Shown: in pieces, positions 7,637-16,481 of the stretch
How the letters are laid out: each line of letters begins with the position of its first letter
How positions within the stretch are numbered: position 1 is the stretch's first letter
Source: an uncultured Desulfuromonadales bacterium
Lineage (GTDB): Bacteria > Desulfobacterota > Desulfuromonadia > Geobacterales > Pseudopelobacteraceae
DNA length: 47,279 bases
NCBI GenBank assembly: GCA_903868145.1
Contig: CAIPTY010000103.1
Span: forward strand, 1-47,279
Direction of reading: 5' to 3'
Program-made: the position numbers and the translations under genes
The notes under the pieces: generated by a model
Seen by the model: only the letters and a program-made list of their open reading frames with translations
Databases searched by the model: none
What the model was told of the DNA's origin: nothing

Positions 7637-8974
7637 TCAATTATCAAACGTATTGGGCGGTAGCTCATAACCAGACACCTTGAAGCGCTGGGCAAAACGG
7701 GGGCGAATGCCGGTAGCCTTGAAGTCTCCGATAATCTTGCCGTCCTTGCCCACGCCGCGCTGTTCGTAGACAAAAATGTCCTGCATAACGATGATACTTC
7801 CTTCCATGCCGGTAATTTCAGAAATCTTCACCACTTTGCGGGTGCCGTCCGAGAACCTGACCAACTGGATGATGAGGTTGATGGCCGACGCAATCTGTTC
7901 GCGGATTGCGCGCTCGGGAAGATCCATACCGGCCATCAGCACCATGGTATCCAGTCGGGCCATGGCATCACGGGTGGTATTGGCGTGAATGGTGGAAATA
8001 GAGCCGTCGTGACCCGTGTTCATGGCCTGCAGCATATCCAGCGCTTCGCCACCGCGTACCTCACCCAGGACAATCCGGTCCGGGCGCATCCTCAGGGCGT
8101 TACGCACCAGGTCGCGCTGGCTCACTTCGCCTTTCCCCTCAATGTTGGCAGGCCGGGTTTCCAGACGCACCACATGCTCCTGCTTCAGTTGAAGTTCGGC
8201 CGAATCCTCTATGGAAATTATTCGCTCGTTATCGGGGATGTACTCGGTCAGCACGTTCAGCATGGTAGTTTTACCGGTGCCGGTACCGCCGGAAATGAGG
8301 ATGTTGAGGCGGGTCTTCACCGCAGCCTCCAGCACCACCATCATACGTTCGTCAAGCGCTCCGAATGCGACCAGATCCTTGATTTTGAGGGGGTCAACTC
8401 CGAAACGCCGGATGGAGAGCACCGGGCCGTCAAGGGCAAGCGGGGGGATGATGGCGTTCACGCGGGAACCGTCGGCAAGACGGGCATCCACATACGGCGA
8501 TGACTCGTCGATGCGCCGACCTACCTTGGAGACAATCCGTTCGATGATCTGCATCAGATGAGCGTTGTCCCGAAAAACAACATCGCTCTTGTGCAGCTTG
8601 CCGTTACGCTCCACATACACATGGTTGTAGTTGTTGATCAGGATATCGGAAATGCCCGGCTCTGCCAGGAGAGGTTCCAGAGGCCCGAGACCGAACGCCT
8701 CATGCTGGACTTCGACAATCAACTGTTCTTTTTCAGCCTGATTGAGAGGAACTGCCTCCTCCATGATCAGACTCTCGATAATGAAGCCGATCTCACGCTT
8801 CAGATCAACGCTGCTGAACAATTCCAGTTTTCCCAGATCGATCCGCTCGATAAGCCGCCGGTGGATGCGTCCCTTCAACTCCTGAAAGAACGCCACATCT
8901 TTCTGAAGGCCGTTACCGCTCGAATATGTTGGCTCAGCGGGTCGCTGCTTCTCGAAAAAATCGCCGAATGCCAT
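7637..8974 (-). CDS. cpaF: Tad pilus motor ATPase CpaF/TadA
   Basis: This 445-residue protein is a secretion ATPase of the VirB11/CpaF branch. Visible parts are the N-terminal helical domain and an [19 protein letters not shown] segment. Walker [10 protein letters not shown] is at 229-237. Then come the Asp box ([12 protein letters not shown]), Walker B ([13 protein letters not shown]) and the His box ([14 protein letters not shown]). It powers extension, and in some species also retraction, of Flp pili through TadB/TadC. I prefer the ATG at 8974 over a TTG at 8983 because AAGGAG is nine bases before that ATG. It stands between cpaE and tadB. Confidence 0.96.
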   Translation of the reverse strand: MAFGDFFEKQRPAEPTYSSGNGLQKDVAFFQELKGRIHRRLIERIDLGKLELFSSVDLKREIGFIIESLIMEEAVPLNQAEKEQLIVEVQHEAFGLGPLEPLLAEPGISDILINNYNHVYVERNGKLHKSDVVFRDNAHLMQIIERIVSKVGRRIDESSPYVDARLADGSRVNAIIPPLALDGPVLSIRRFGVDPLKIKDLVAFGALDERMMVVLEAAVKTRLNILISGGTGTGKTTMLNVLTEYIPDNERIISIEDSAELQLKQEHVVRLETRPANIEGKGEVSQRDLVRNALRMRPDRIVLGEVRGGEALDMLQAMNTGHDGSISTIHANTTRDAMARLDTMVLMAGMDLPERAIREQIASAINLIIQLVRFSDGTRKVVKISEITGMEGSIIVMQDIFVYEQRGVGKDGKIIGDFKATGIRPRFAQRFKVSGYELPPNTFDN

Positions 8975-9021
8975 AAGAATCAACTCCTTACATCACGTTT
9001 ATCCTCCAGTCACAGAGGGGA

Positions 9022-10167
9022 TCACGCCATCTGCTGCTTTACCAACTCTGCCAGGCTGACTACGGCCTTACTCATAGTGGAGCGGGGGTAGAGATTCACC
9101 ACCGGCACGCCCTTGTTGATGGAATCATTCACATCCCCATACTCATTGGGGATGGTCAGAAACACCTTGCGGTCAAGCAACCTTTCAGCATCCTGTACCC
9201 TGATGTCCGCCTTGGACAAAAAGCGGTTCACAAGAATCCTGATCTTATCGCGCTGTACCCCGCGCTTGTCAAAAGCGGCCAGGTAGCGTTTAGCGGTCTT
9301 CAGCGCCGGGAGATTCATCACCGTATTGTACAGGATCATATTCGAGCTGCGAAACACCGCCTCGTTGGCGCCAAACATCAGCCCGCCCGTATCGACGATG
9401 ACATAGCTGAATACGCCTTTCAGAAATTCCAGCATCTTCTCGATCTGCTCCGGTGTGATGCCAATGGTCTCATCCAGTTCCAAGGGTTCGCTCAACAGGT
9501 ACACGCCCGATGAATGCTGCGTCATGACGCTCATCAGGAAGTTTGCATCCAGTCGGCTCAGGTTGCTGGTCACACTGGTCAGGGTATAACGCGGCATAAT
9601 ATCGAGAAACGTAGCCACATCACCGCTGAACAGGTTCAGATCAACCAGGGCTATCTTGTCATCGCCCTTGGCCAGAACCGCCGCAAGATTGACCGCAATG
9701 GTGGTGGTTCCCATACCGCCGATCGGGTTGTAGACCGTGACCACCTTTCCCTTCTTCTTTACTTCTTCAACATTAGTGCCTATCCAGAGCTTGGACGCCT
9801 TCTGCAACGCCTCAAAAAGTTCCGCTTTTTCAATGGGCTTGAGGAGGTATTCGATGGCACCGGCCCGCATCATCCCCAGAATCCAGTCAGAGTTTTTCTC
9901 GATACTGGTAACAAATATGGTGGACCAGGGAGAAGAGTTGTGAATCGCCTTGACCTGCTCGATACCCTGCCCCAAGTCGGATACACCCAGGATCACAACC
10001 TTGGGAGCCAGCTTCTGGAGACTTTCCAGCGAACTGTTGAAACTGGTGGACGACAGGCAGACATTCAGGCGGTCGCCGTAGGGACGCAGCATCTCCTCAA
10101 TGGCTGAAAGTGTCTCACGATCAGAATCAATAAGCGCAATATGTACGACCGGTATAGATTGAGTCAT
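9022..10167 (-). CDS. cpaE: Tad pilus localisation factor CpaE/TadZ (atypical MinD-like)
   Basis: The 381-residue protein has a receiver-like N-terminal domain (about 8-125) and a ParA/MinD-like ATPase domain (about 140-370). Both are degenerate. The receiver has Gly at position 61 where the phospho-acceptor Asp should be (VVILGVSDL). The deviant Walker A reads NPIGGMGTTT at 147-156, lacking the signature Lys of KGGxGKT as well as the second Lys. TadZ proteins are known to have such atypical receiver and Walker A regions and to place the Tad machine at the pole. Other MinD-like landmarks remain: KIALVDLNLFSGDVATFLD, and VIVDTGG in the switch region. AGGAAGG precedes the start. Confidence 0.92.
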   Translation of the reverse strand: MTQSIPVVHIALIDSDRETLSAIEEMLRPYGDRLNVCLSSTSFNSSLESLQKLAPKVVILGVSDLGQGIEQVKAIHNSSPWSTIFVTSIEKNSDWILGMMRAGAIEYLLKPIEKAELFEALQKASKLWIGTNVEEVKKKGKVVTVYNPIGGMGTTTIAVNLAAVLAKGDDKIALVDLNLFSGDVATFLDIMPRYTLTSVTSNLSRLDANFLMSVMTQHSSGVYLLSEPLELDETIGITPEQIEKMLEFLKGVFSYVIVDTGGLMFGANEAVFRSSNMILYNTVMNLPALKTAKRYLAAFDKRGVQRDKIRILVNRFLSKADIRVQDAERLLDRKVFLTIPNEYGDVNDSINKGVPVVNLYPRSTMSKAVVSLAELVKQQMA

Positions 10168-10226
10168 AACCCTTCCTGGTGGTTGAAATATTCACGTATG
10201 TTCAGTGTAGTCGTCAACATCTTGTA

Positions 10227-11672
10227 TCAGTTAAACAATGGCACCCATCTGAAATCACGCTCCTGGTCGGGCGCAACCTTCAGATCCTTTTCTTCCATCC
10301 CGATCGGCAGCTTATCGCCGGGCAACTCGTATTTCTGGCCATCCTTGGCGACAAACTTCGATTTCTCTCCAGCATTATCGGCTGGTTTGACGATACTCGG
10401 GGTGACAAAAAATACCAGTTCCTTCTCCGATATATCGTCAGAGGTGGAACGGAACAGCGCGCCCAGAATCGGGATATCGCCCAGCAGTGGAATCTTGGAC
10501 ATGGTCTTTGTCGCTGCTTCCGACAACAGACCGGCCAGTACCAGGCTCTGGCCGTCACCCAGTTCCACCTCGGTGTTCACCTCGCGGATATCGATGATCG
10601 GCTGTTGCAGGTCTACTGGCCCAACAAAACCGATTACAGCGCTGACGCTGGCCGGGGTGATCCTGATGTTGATCAGCCCGGTTTCGAGCACTTCAGCATG
10701 GAAAACCAGCTTGATACCCACATCCTTGTAGCCATATTGCGGACGCCCATTTTGGTCTAATCCAGTGATGTAAGGATATTGTTTACCCGCCAAAAAGCAG
10801 GCAAAACCGGGCTCTCCGGAACAGGTTTGCTTGTCGCCGGCTCCTGTGGAAGTGCCCGTTTTGACCCCGGTTGTTATGGTGGGTTGACTCTTGACCAGCA
10901 GGTTCGGCTCGGCCAGGATCTTGGCATAGCCCTTGGTGACCAGCGCCTGCAGCGAAGCCCCGATTCCACCTTTCAAGTAGGTCATCCCGAGCTGGATGCC
11001 GTCAACGGCGGGAAAGGCCATACCCAGCAGATCCGTTGCAGACAAACCAGTGCCGGCAATACCAGAAGCACGCAAGGTATCCGAGCTGGGGTTTTCCGTG
11101 CTCCCCTTGACAATCGCCTTGATTCCCAGATTCTTGAGCTTGCCCCGGTCAACCTGGGCAACCTTGACCTGCAGCAGAACCTGTTGTGGTTCCGGAAGCA
11201 GGATATGGTTAAGTACCTTGGGGGCAAAGGCCTTGGCAATATCTTCAGCCTTGGTTCTTATCTGATCACGGGAAGCGTTGCCTGAGAGAATGACGGTATC
11301 GGAAGCAAATCTGACCGAAATTGTATCCTGGGGAGCCAGTTCTTTTATCTGCTGCTCAATAGTGGCCTGATCGCCCCTGACTATCAGATCATAGAAGACC
11401 GGTTTTTCGTTCCCCTCTTCCCATATAATCAGGGTTGTCTTGCCGATCTTGAGCCCGTTGATCTGAATCTGACGCTGTGAGATCAGCAAGGCATCCGCAA
11501 ATTCCGGGTTAGCCAGTGTCATCCGGCTCACCGGCTTTTTCAGGGACATGATGGCGCTTCTGCTGAGTACAACTTCGGTGGTGATACCGGCAAAAACCGG
11601 GCAGACCCACGCCAAGGAAATCACCGACAGACAGGCCAGTAACCGGCTTGTTTTATTAAGTATTACGTCCAT
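10227..11672 (-). CDS. cpaC: Tad pilus outer-membrane secretin CpaC/RcpA
   Basis: I place the start at 11672 (481 residues), where GAGGTGA lies four bases before an ATG that directly opens a signal peptide (LLACLSVISLAWVCPVFA). The mature protein has the pilus and BON-like N-terminal domains (ending near TVILSGNASRDQIRTKAEDI) and a QVLLQVKVAQVDR segment. The GspD/secretin core contains EVNTEVELGDGQSLVLAGLL and IPLLGDIPILGALFRS, the usual secretin signature. It forms the outer-membrane channel for the Flp pilus. An insertion with two cysteines (QTCSGEPGFACFLAG) sits where most family members have a plain FLAGG loop. Confidence 0.95.
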   Translation of the reverse strand: MDVILNKTSRLLACLSVISLAWVCPVFAGITTEVVLSRSAIMSLKKPVSRMTLANPEFADALLISQRQIQINGLKIGKTTLIIWEEGNEKPVFYDLIVRGDQATIEQQIKELAPQDTISVRFASDTVILSGNASRDQIRTKAEDIAKAFAPKVLNHILLPEPQQVLLQVKVAQVDRGKLKNLGIKAIVKGSTENPSSDTLRASGIAGTGLSATDLLGMAFPAVDGIQLGMTYLKGGIGASLQALVTKGYAKILAEPNLLVKSQPTITTGVKTGTSTGAGDKQTCSGEPGFACFLAGKQYPYITGLDQNGRPQYGYKDVGIKLVFHAEVLETGLINIRITPASVSAVIGFVGPVDLQQPIIDIREVNTEVELGDGQSLVLAGLLSEAATKTMSKIPLLGDIPILGALFRSTSDDISEKELVFFVTPSIVKPADNAGEKSKFVAKDGQKYELPGDKLPIGMEEKDLKVAPDQERDFRWVPLFN

Positions 11673-11756
11673 TGATTCACCTCGCCGCAAGTTGTTGAAG
11701 TCACGTAACCAGCGCACCAAATCCCAAAATTGTCCGTGGCTCACACAGCATGACGT

Positions 11757-12644
11757 TTAATCGTTAAAGACCCTGATGCTTCTCTCTTTACCCCTGATAA
11801 TCTCCACAGCATGTTTGGGAGGCGCAGCGGCAGCCTTTAACGAAGCCGCCCTGGGATCGCCAGCGCCCGGAGTAGAAGGGCGCGCCGTGACTGGAGCTGA
11901 AACAGCGGCCGGTCGCTCCACGCCGCCCAGTACCTTGGTTATAGTGGTGCCCTTGGTTTCATCAAGCCGGGCCGTATCAAGGACATTACGCAACAGCAGC
12001 TGCAGCGAACCCTTGTGGGAGGCATGCACCAGTTTTTCGGCATCATCCGGCGACAGATCCAGGGTCACGGTGGGCACCACAGCCGGTTTGCCCTCTTTCT
12101 GCTCCGTGATTTGGCCGGTAGCCAGGATGGGCACGTTCTGGAGGACGATTTTGGAGATGGTCTCAGCGTTCGCAGCATTGGGAAGAGGCGTAGTCAAAAC
12201 CAGATCAACCCTGTTGCCGGGAGCCAGAAAACCTGCGACACCTGCAACCTCGTTCACTCCTACCGTCACGGCCCGGTGCCCCTTGGGTATCAGATAGGTC
12301 ATGACTCCCGATGGCTGGGAGCCTTCTTTGGGTATCAGCTTGGACTCGGTAACCTGGTCACCGACACTGAGATAGCGGATCACCATACGCCCGACCAACT
12401 CCTTGGGATCCCGGAACCCGCCCTGGGGATAGCTATCCTGGGGCATAGCAACTGTTTTCAGGTTTGTGATATCCAGCTTGGCGCCGACAGGAACCTCGAC
12501 CGCCGCTACTACCAGCGGTTGAACTGCCGACACTTTGGTATTGAGTTCCTGCTGCTTCAGATAGCTGTAGGCCCCCCATGAGGCAAGTCCAGCACACGCC
12601 AGAGCCACGATTATCATAACCACCACCACTCTTGATCGTGTCAT
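11757..12644 (-). CDS. cpaB: Tad pilus assembly protein CpaB/RcpC
   Basis: The 295-residue protein has an N-terminal membrane anchor or uncleaved signal (VVVVMIIVALACAGLASWGAY). A SAF-type domain follows (about 44-115, with VVAAVEVPVGAKLDITNLK, then PQGGFRDPKELVGRMVIRYL). The CpaB/RcpC domain proper includes HRAVTVGVNEVAGVAGFLAPG and RVDLVLTT. A Pro/Ala-rich linker and basic C-terminus end the protein. CpaB/RcpC is a periplasmic partner of the secretin. GGAGG lies four bases before the ATG. It is the first gene after the pilin, separated by 467 bases with a strong hairpin. Confidence 0.94.
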   Translation of the reverse strand: MTRSRVVVVMIIVALACAGLASWGAYSYLKQQELNTKVSAVQPLVVAAVEVPVGAKLDITNLKTVAMPQDSYPQGGFRDPKELVGRMVIRYLSVGDQVTESKLIPKEGSQPSGVMTYLIPKGHRAVTVGVNEVAGVAGFLAPGNRVDLVLTTPLPNAANAETISKIVLQNVPILATGQITEQKEGKPAVVPTVTLDLSPDDAEKLVHASHKGSLQLLLRNVLDTARLDETKGTTITKVLGGVERPAAVSAPVTARPSTPGAGDPRAASLKAAAAPPKHAVEIIRGKERSIRVFND

Positions 12645-13111
12645 GGTTCCTCCGGAATTTCAGTAGAATGTATTTGGTTCACAGCACTGCATGCAATGCC
12701 GCGGATAGTTGTATTAAATTCGTTGTTCGACAGACGCAACCATACCAGAAAGCACTAACGTTTCAGTCACCTTTTTGCAAAGACTTGCTTGTACGCGATG
12801 TAGTTGGAATATTTTTTCGAGAAAAAAATGAATGTTGAGTGTAATAGGTACCGTACTTAAAAGTAGCAACTGCCAGCGGGAATAAGGCGATACGGGACGA
12901 GAACGTCTCGGCTCCCCCCGGACTCGGCCTGATGAAGCTCACTGAGGGCACCATAAGCATTTTGAAGTCCTTTCAAGCAATACAACCACACCTCCCACGG
13001 CCAAGGCAAACCTGCCAGTGGGAGGTTGGAGGTTATACTGAATGGAAAAACAAATGTACGCCGAGTAGTCAAGATTCGACTATCCGCTGTCAGGCAACCA
13101 GACTTCTTCGT
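12645..13111. other. Long untranslated spacer between flp and cpaB
   Basis: This 467-base stretch separates the pilin gene from cpaB on the same strand. No frame in it has domain character or a good ribosome site. The only structure I can support is the hairpin at 12991-13025. The distance allows a second promoter for cpaB, but I did not find a convincing -35/-10 pair. Confidence 0.55.
12991..13025 (-). terminator. Hairpin behind the pilin gene, possible attenuator or mRNA stabiliser
   Basis: CCTCCCAC (12991-12998) and GTGGGAGG (13018-13025) are perfect inverted copies around a 19-base loop, which itself contains GGC/GCC pairing. It lies about 90 bases behind the flp stop. It has no U-tract on either strand, so it is not a classical intrinsic terminator. 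A role in lowering readthrough into cpaB or protecting the pilin mRNA 3' end is inferred. Confidence 0.5.
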
Positions 13112-13309
13112 TTACTGAAGTGCTGAGTTAACCTTGCTGAAGGCAGTGGATGACGAAGTGCCCACCCCTTTCATTACAACAATTGCCGCAATTGCTATCA
13201 GAACAAGAATCAGACCATATTCAACCACTGTCTGACCACGCTCCGAAGACTTCAGACTGCGAAAACGTTCCATTACAGTTAGATACAGGGCGATCATTTT
13301 GTCGTTCAT
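13112..13309 (-). CDS. flp: Flp-type major pilin
   Basis: The 65-residue prepilin has a leader ending SSERG. The Flp cleavage site is Gly25/Gln26 and is followed by QTVVEYGLILVLIAIAAIVV. Glu at +5 and Tyr at +6 of the mature protein are the hallmark of Flp/Fap pilins. The rest is a short hydrophilic tail with SSSTAFSKVNSAL. After cleavage by a TadV/CpaA peptidase, not found in this window, it polymerises into the type IVc fibre. GGAGG is nine bases before the ATG. A near-consensus sigma-70 promoter at 13399-13426 drives it with a leader of about 80 bases. It is the promoter-proximal gene of the Tad operon. Confidence 0.95.
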   Translation of the reverse strand: MNDKMIALYLTVMERFRSLKSSERGQTVVEYGLILVLIAIAAIVVMKGVGTSSSTAFSKVNSALQ

Positions 13310-13398
13310 AGCTCACTACCTCCGTTTTTTTAGTGTATGCCTCATTTCTGGGCATATTCGAATTTCCATTTGAAATTTGTACGAACCTTGTTGAATCA

Positions 13399-13426
13399 AG
13401 TATATATCCACCTTGTATCTTGTCAA
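13399..13426 (-). promoter_or_regulatory. Sigma-70 promoter of flp
   Basis: On the minus strand a perfect -35 TTGACA (complement of 13421-13426) and a -10 TATACT (complement of 13399-13404, one mismatch) are separated by 16 bases. It points at flp. The strength of the match fits a highly expressed pilin. Confidence 0.75.
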
Positions 13427-13532
13427 GCAAATTTAATTTTGATATCATTCAAATTATTCATGAAGAATAAAACAAACCACTGAATCACTTTAGAGTGTAG
13501 AGCATTTCTAAAACTTTTCCGGAGGATGCGCC

Positions 13533-14933
13533 ATGGCCGAACTTGGAAGCCGACTGATCGAAATGGGGATCATCAATTCAGAGCAACTGGGACAGGCCCT
13601 CGACCGCCAGCGCACCCACGGCGGAAGACTGGGCGTCAACCTGAAGGCCATGGGCTTTATCCGCGAGGAGGACCTGGCCAGGGTGTTCTCCAGGATTCCC
13701 CTGCCGCCGAGAAACATCAAGGAAACCGGCCTTGAATACGCAATGATCGAAGGGCTGATAATCAAGCAGCTCCTGTCACTTGGCGAATTCAAGGTTGCCG
13801 ACGTGGCGGCGCGGGTCAAACTGCCCGCATCGATGGTGGAGTATGTACTGGAAGCCCTGCGCAAGGAGCATCTGGTGGATGTCAAGGGTGCTTCGAGCTA
13901 CACCTCCATGTCCTACGAGTACCGTATCACCGATGCCGGGCGAGAGAGCGCCATGCGGCTTCTGGAACTCTGCCGGTATGTGGGACCGGCACCGATCCCG
14001 CTGGAAATGTACGCGGAGATGATCGAGCTGCAGACGGTCAAGGGGATCGTGGTTGGCGAGGAGCAGGTTAAGAAGGCCTTTTCCCATCTGGTTATTTCCG
14101 ATCGGAAGGTTCAGCAGCTCGGCCCTGCCATAACATCGGGTCAGGCCATGTTCATCTACGGCCCGCCTGGCAACGGTAAATCATCCATCGCCGAAGCCAT
14201 CAGTACCGTCCTGACCGATCCTGTCTATATCCCCTACGCCGTGTCGGTGGGCGAACAGATTATCAACATCTACGATCCCATCAGCCACATACTGGTGGAT
14301 GAAGATGTTGATGAGACGAAGGATCAACGCTGGTTGAAGGTACGCAGGCCAGTGGTCATGACCGGCGGCGAGCTGACCATGCGCATGCTCGATCTTGATT
14401 TCAACCCCATCTCCAAGTTTTATGAGGCTTCATTGCAGATGAAGGCCAATAACGGTCTGCTGATCATTGACGACTTCGGTCGCCAGCAGGCAGACCCGCG
14501 GCAGATCCTCAACCGTTGGATTGTTCCGCTGGATCGCCGCATCGATTTCATGACCCTGCACACCGGTATGAAGTTTACCATTCCGTTTGACATGCTGATG
14601 ATATTTGCCACCAACATCGATCCGAAAGCCCTGGTGGATGATGCCTTCCTGCGCCGTATCCGCTACAAGATCAAGATCGAACACCCGTCGATGGAGGAGT
14701 TCTCCGGTATCTTCAAGGCGGTCTGCCGCAGTAACGATGTCGAATTCAGCCAGAGCGCCTTCGATTATCTGATTGAGCAGTTCTACAAAAAGCGCGGCAT
14801 TTCCTACAGCGCCTCCCATCCACGCGATATCGTGGATCACATTGTCAACTACTCCCGCTACTATAACCGACCGCCGGCCATGACCGAGGAAACGGTACGA
14901 TACGCCTGTGAAAATTACTTCGTGGCGGAGTAA
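13533..14933 (+). CDS. AAA+ ATPase with an MshEN-like N-terminal domain
   Basis: The 466-residue protein is divergently placed to flp. Its N-terminus holds two tandem 24-residue units, residues 3-26 and 32-55, separated by a five-residue spacer (RTHGG). They follow the MshEN pattern RLGxxLxxxGxIxxxxLxxxLxxQ that binds c-di-GMP in MshE-type ATPases. The first unit has Glu for the initial Arg, and the second ends in Ile instead of Gln. A winged-helix-like stretch (about 70-140) follows, then an AAA+ module with Walker A GPPGNGKSS at 210-218, Walker B LLIIDDFG with Asp313-Asp314, and a sensor-1 like FATNIDP. This is not a VirB11/PilB-type motor. GGAGG is seven bases before the ATG. A role in c-di-GMP-responsive control of Tad pili is inferred. 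Confidence 0.85.
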   Translation: MAELGSRLIEMGIINSEQLGQALDRQRTHGGRLGVNLKAMGFIREEDLARVFSRIPLPPRNIKETGLEYAMIEGLIIKQLLSLGEFKVADVAARVKLPASMVEYVLEALRKEHLVDVKGASSYTSMSYEYRITDAGRESAMRLLELCRYVGPAPIPLEMYAEMIELQTVKGIVVGEEQVKKAFSHLVISDRKVQQLGPAITSGQAMFIYGPPGNGKSSIAEAISTVLTDPVYIPYAVSVGEQIINIYDPISHILVDEDVDETKDQRWLKVRRPVVMTGGELTMRMLDLDFNPISKFYEASLQMKANNGLLIIDDFGRQQADPRQILNRWIVPLDRRIDFMTLHTGMKFTIPFDMLMIFATNIDPKALVDDAFLRRIRYKIKIEHPSMEEFSGIFKAVCRSNDVEFSQSAFDYLIEQFYKKRGISYSASHPRDIVDHIVNYSRYYNRPPAMTEETVRYACENYFVAE

Positions 14934-15125
14934 GGGGAATCAAAAGTTAACCTTATCCCGCGCTGCGTAAATGCTAAATTGTGACTTTACGTCGTGACGG
15001 TAATCAGGACAGAGACAGCACTGGTGATAGCAGTGTCAGGTGATTGCAATTAGATTTTTATTTGATCGGTGGTATAATGGCAGGTGGAAGTTGAGGGACT
15101 TTTATCATCTGTTGAGGAGAGCAAT

Positions 15126-16469
15126 ATGAAAACACCATTTATTTTGCGAAATAGGGGTGGGTTGTTTGGTTCGCGTGGGTCGATTTTGATCATTACAGCT
15201 ATATTGATGCCGATTATAATCGGATTTGCTGCACTGGCAATTGATATTGGTTATGTAGCCGTGAAAAAAGCACAGCAGGACAATGCAGTTGCGGCTGCAG
15301 CGCTGGCCTGTCAAAGCGGTATTTCTGATATTTTAACAACACCTACTAGTACTAAGCCATATGATCAGGCAATCCTCTATGCAAGCAAAAACAACCTCAC
15401 TTTGGCGAACAGCAATATACAGCTTGGAAAGTGGGACGTGGGCACAGCACGCTTTAAATCCTACAGTACGCCATATAATGCATGCCAGGTTACGAAGACT
15501 GTTACGACATCGACTCTTTTTGGAAAAGCTTTAAGCATTGGATCATTTACTAAAACATCTGTTGCTACAGCAACTTACGGAATTGCGAGTGCATCTCAAA
15601 GCATGAATCTTGTGATGACACAGGATCTCACCGGATCGTTTTCACAGGAACTAGCACAGGCAAAAACTGCTGATCAAGTACTGCTGAACTGCATTTCAAC
15701 CAAGAGACCAAATGGCACGACTGTAGCTTTGAGTGCGTTTGCATACACTTCAACCACATTGACTCCACTCCAGGATATCAGCTCGGGCACCACCGGATAC
15801 ACCGCCTTCAATACCGCAATCAATTCACTACAAACAATTGGCTCCAGCAATATTAACGGTTCCCAAAACCAGACCAATATAATGACAGCAATTGCAGGGG
15901 CGGCAAAACAGCTTACAGACAAAAATTCAACCGGGGCGCAAAACGCTATTGTCATTGTGACCGATGGTGAAGCCAATATGAGGACACCGGTACCACCCAC
16001 ACCTACACAAGCTTACACTTCAGGGGCTTATAGCACGTACCCGAAAAATGCATTGCCATCTACCGCGCCAGCACCACCGACACCATCCCCACCAGCCTAT
16101 TATACCGGTAAAAAGAATGGGAACACCTTCGATCAGGCATGGTTAGCATATTGGGAAAGCTACTGGGGAGACAACCAAGGCAATACTACTGGCTACTGGG
16201 ACGTGGCGGGGAAAAATTACTGCACGAATGGTTTATCCTGCGCACTAAAGGCAAGTCAGGCAGCCTGCGCTGCAGGCTACAAAATATACGCAATCTATTA
16301 TAATTCTGGAAATGGGGGTAATACTTCAAACGTCAAGAACCTGACCTGCGATCCATCCTTGCCCGACAACCAGTATTTCTTCAATAACCCTAATTCAGTT
16401 GATCTAGCAGCATCGGCACAGAAAATTTGCTATGACACGTTATCCCCGAGTTTAGTATATCAACGATAA
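15126..16469 (+). CDS. TadG-like protein with a von Willebrand A-type domain
   Basis: I place the start at 15126 (447 residues), six bases behind GAGGAG; the frame is open back to 15084. The N-terminus has the Tad-minor-pilin-like hydrophobic helix (RGSILIITAILMPIIIGFAA) and the TadG/TadE motif DIGYVAVKKAQQDNAVAAAALA. A vWA-type domain follows, with a MIDAS-like D-L-T-G-S at 167-171 and a second acidic site at Asp280 in IVIVTDGEAN. A Pro/Thr/Tyr/Gly-rich loop follows (about 295-350), then a C-terminus with paired cysteines. TadG proteins sit in the envelope and aid Flp pilus assembly or adhesion. It is followed 12 bases later by a TadE-like gene. Confidence 0.88.
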   Translation: MKTPFILRNRGGLFGSRGSILIITAILMPIIIGFAALAIDIGYVAVKKAQQDNAVAAAALACQSGISDILTTPTSTKPYDQAILYASKNNLTLANSNIQLGKWDVGTARFKSYSTPYNACQVTKTVTTSTLFGKALSIGSFTKTSVATATYGIASASQSMNLVMTQDLTGSFSQELAQAKTADQVLLNCISTKRPNGTTVALSAFAYTSTTLTPLQDISSGTTGYTAFNTAINSLQTIGSSNINGSQNQTNIMTAIAGAAKQLTDKNSTGAQNAIVIVTDGEANMRTPVPPTPTQAYTSGAYSTYPKNALPSTAPAPPTPSPPAYYTGKKNGNTFDQAWLAYWESYWGDNQGNTTGYWDVAGKNYCTNGLSCALKASQAACAAGYKIYAIYYNSGNGGNTSNVKNLTCDPSLPDNQYFFNNPNSVDLAASAQKICYDTLSPSLVYQR

Positions 16470-16481
16470 GGACAAAACCCG

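Noticed and set aside
12991-13060. Possible c-di-GMP (GEMM) riboswitch because of the phrase GGCAAACC near the hairpin
   Set aside because: The invariant GACGCAAAGCC segment and the second helix with its receptor are absent, and the strand would be opposite to the pilus genes.
15060-15100. Possible sigma-54 or sigma-70 promoter before the TadG-like gene (TATAAT, TGGCAGG)
   Set aside because: TATAAT has no -35 at a usable distance, and the TGGCAG/TTG pair has the wrong spacing by two bases.
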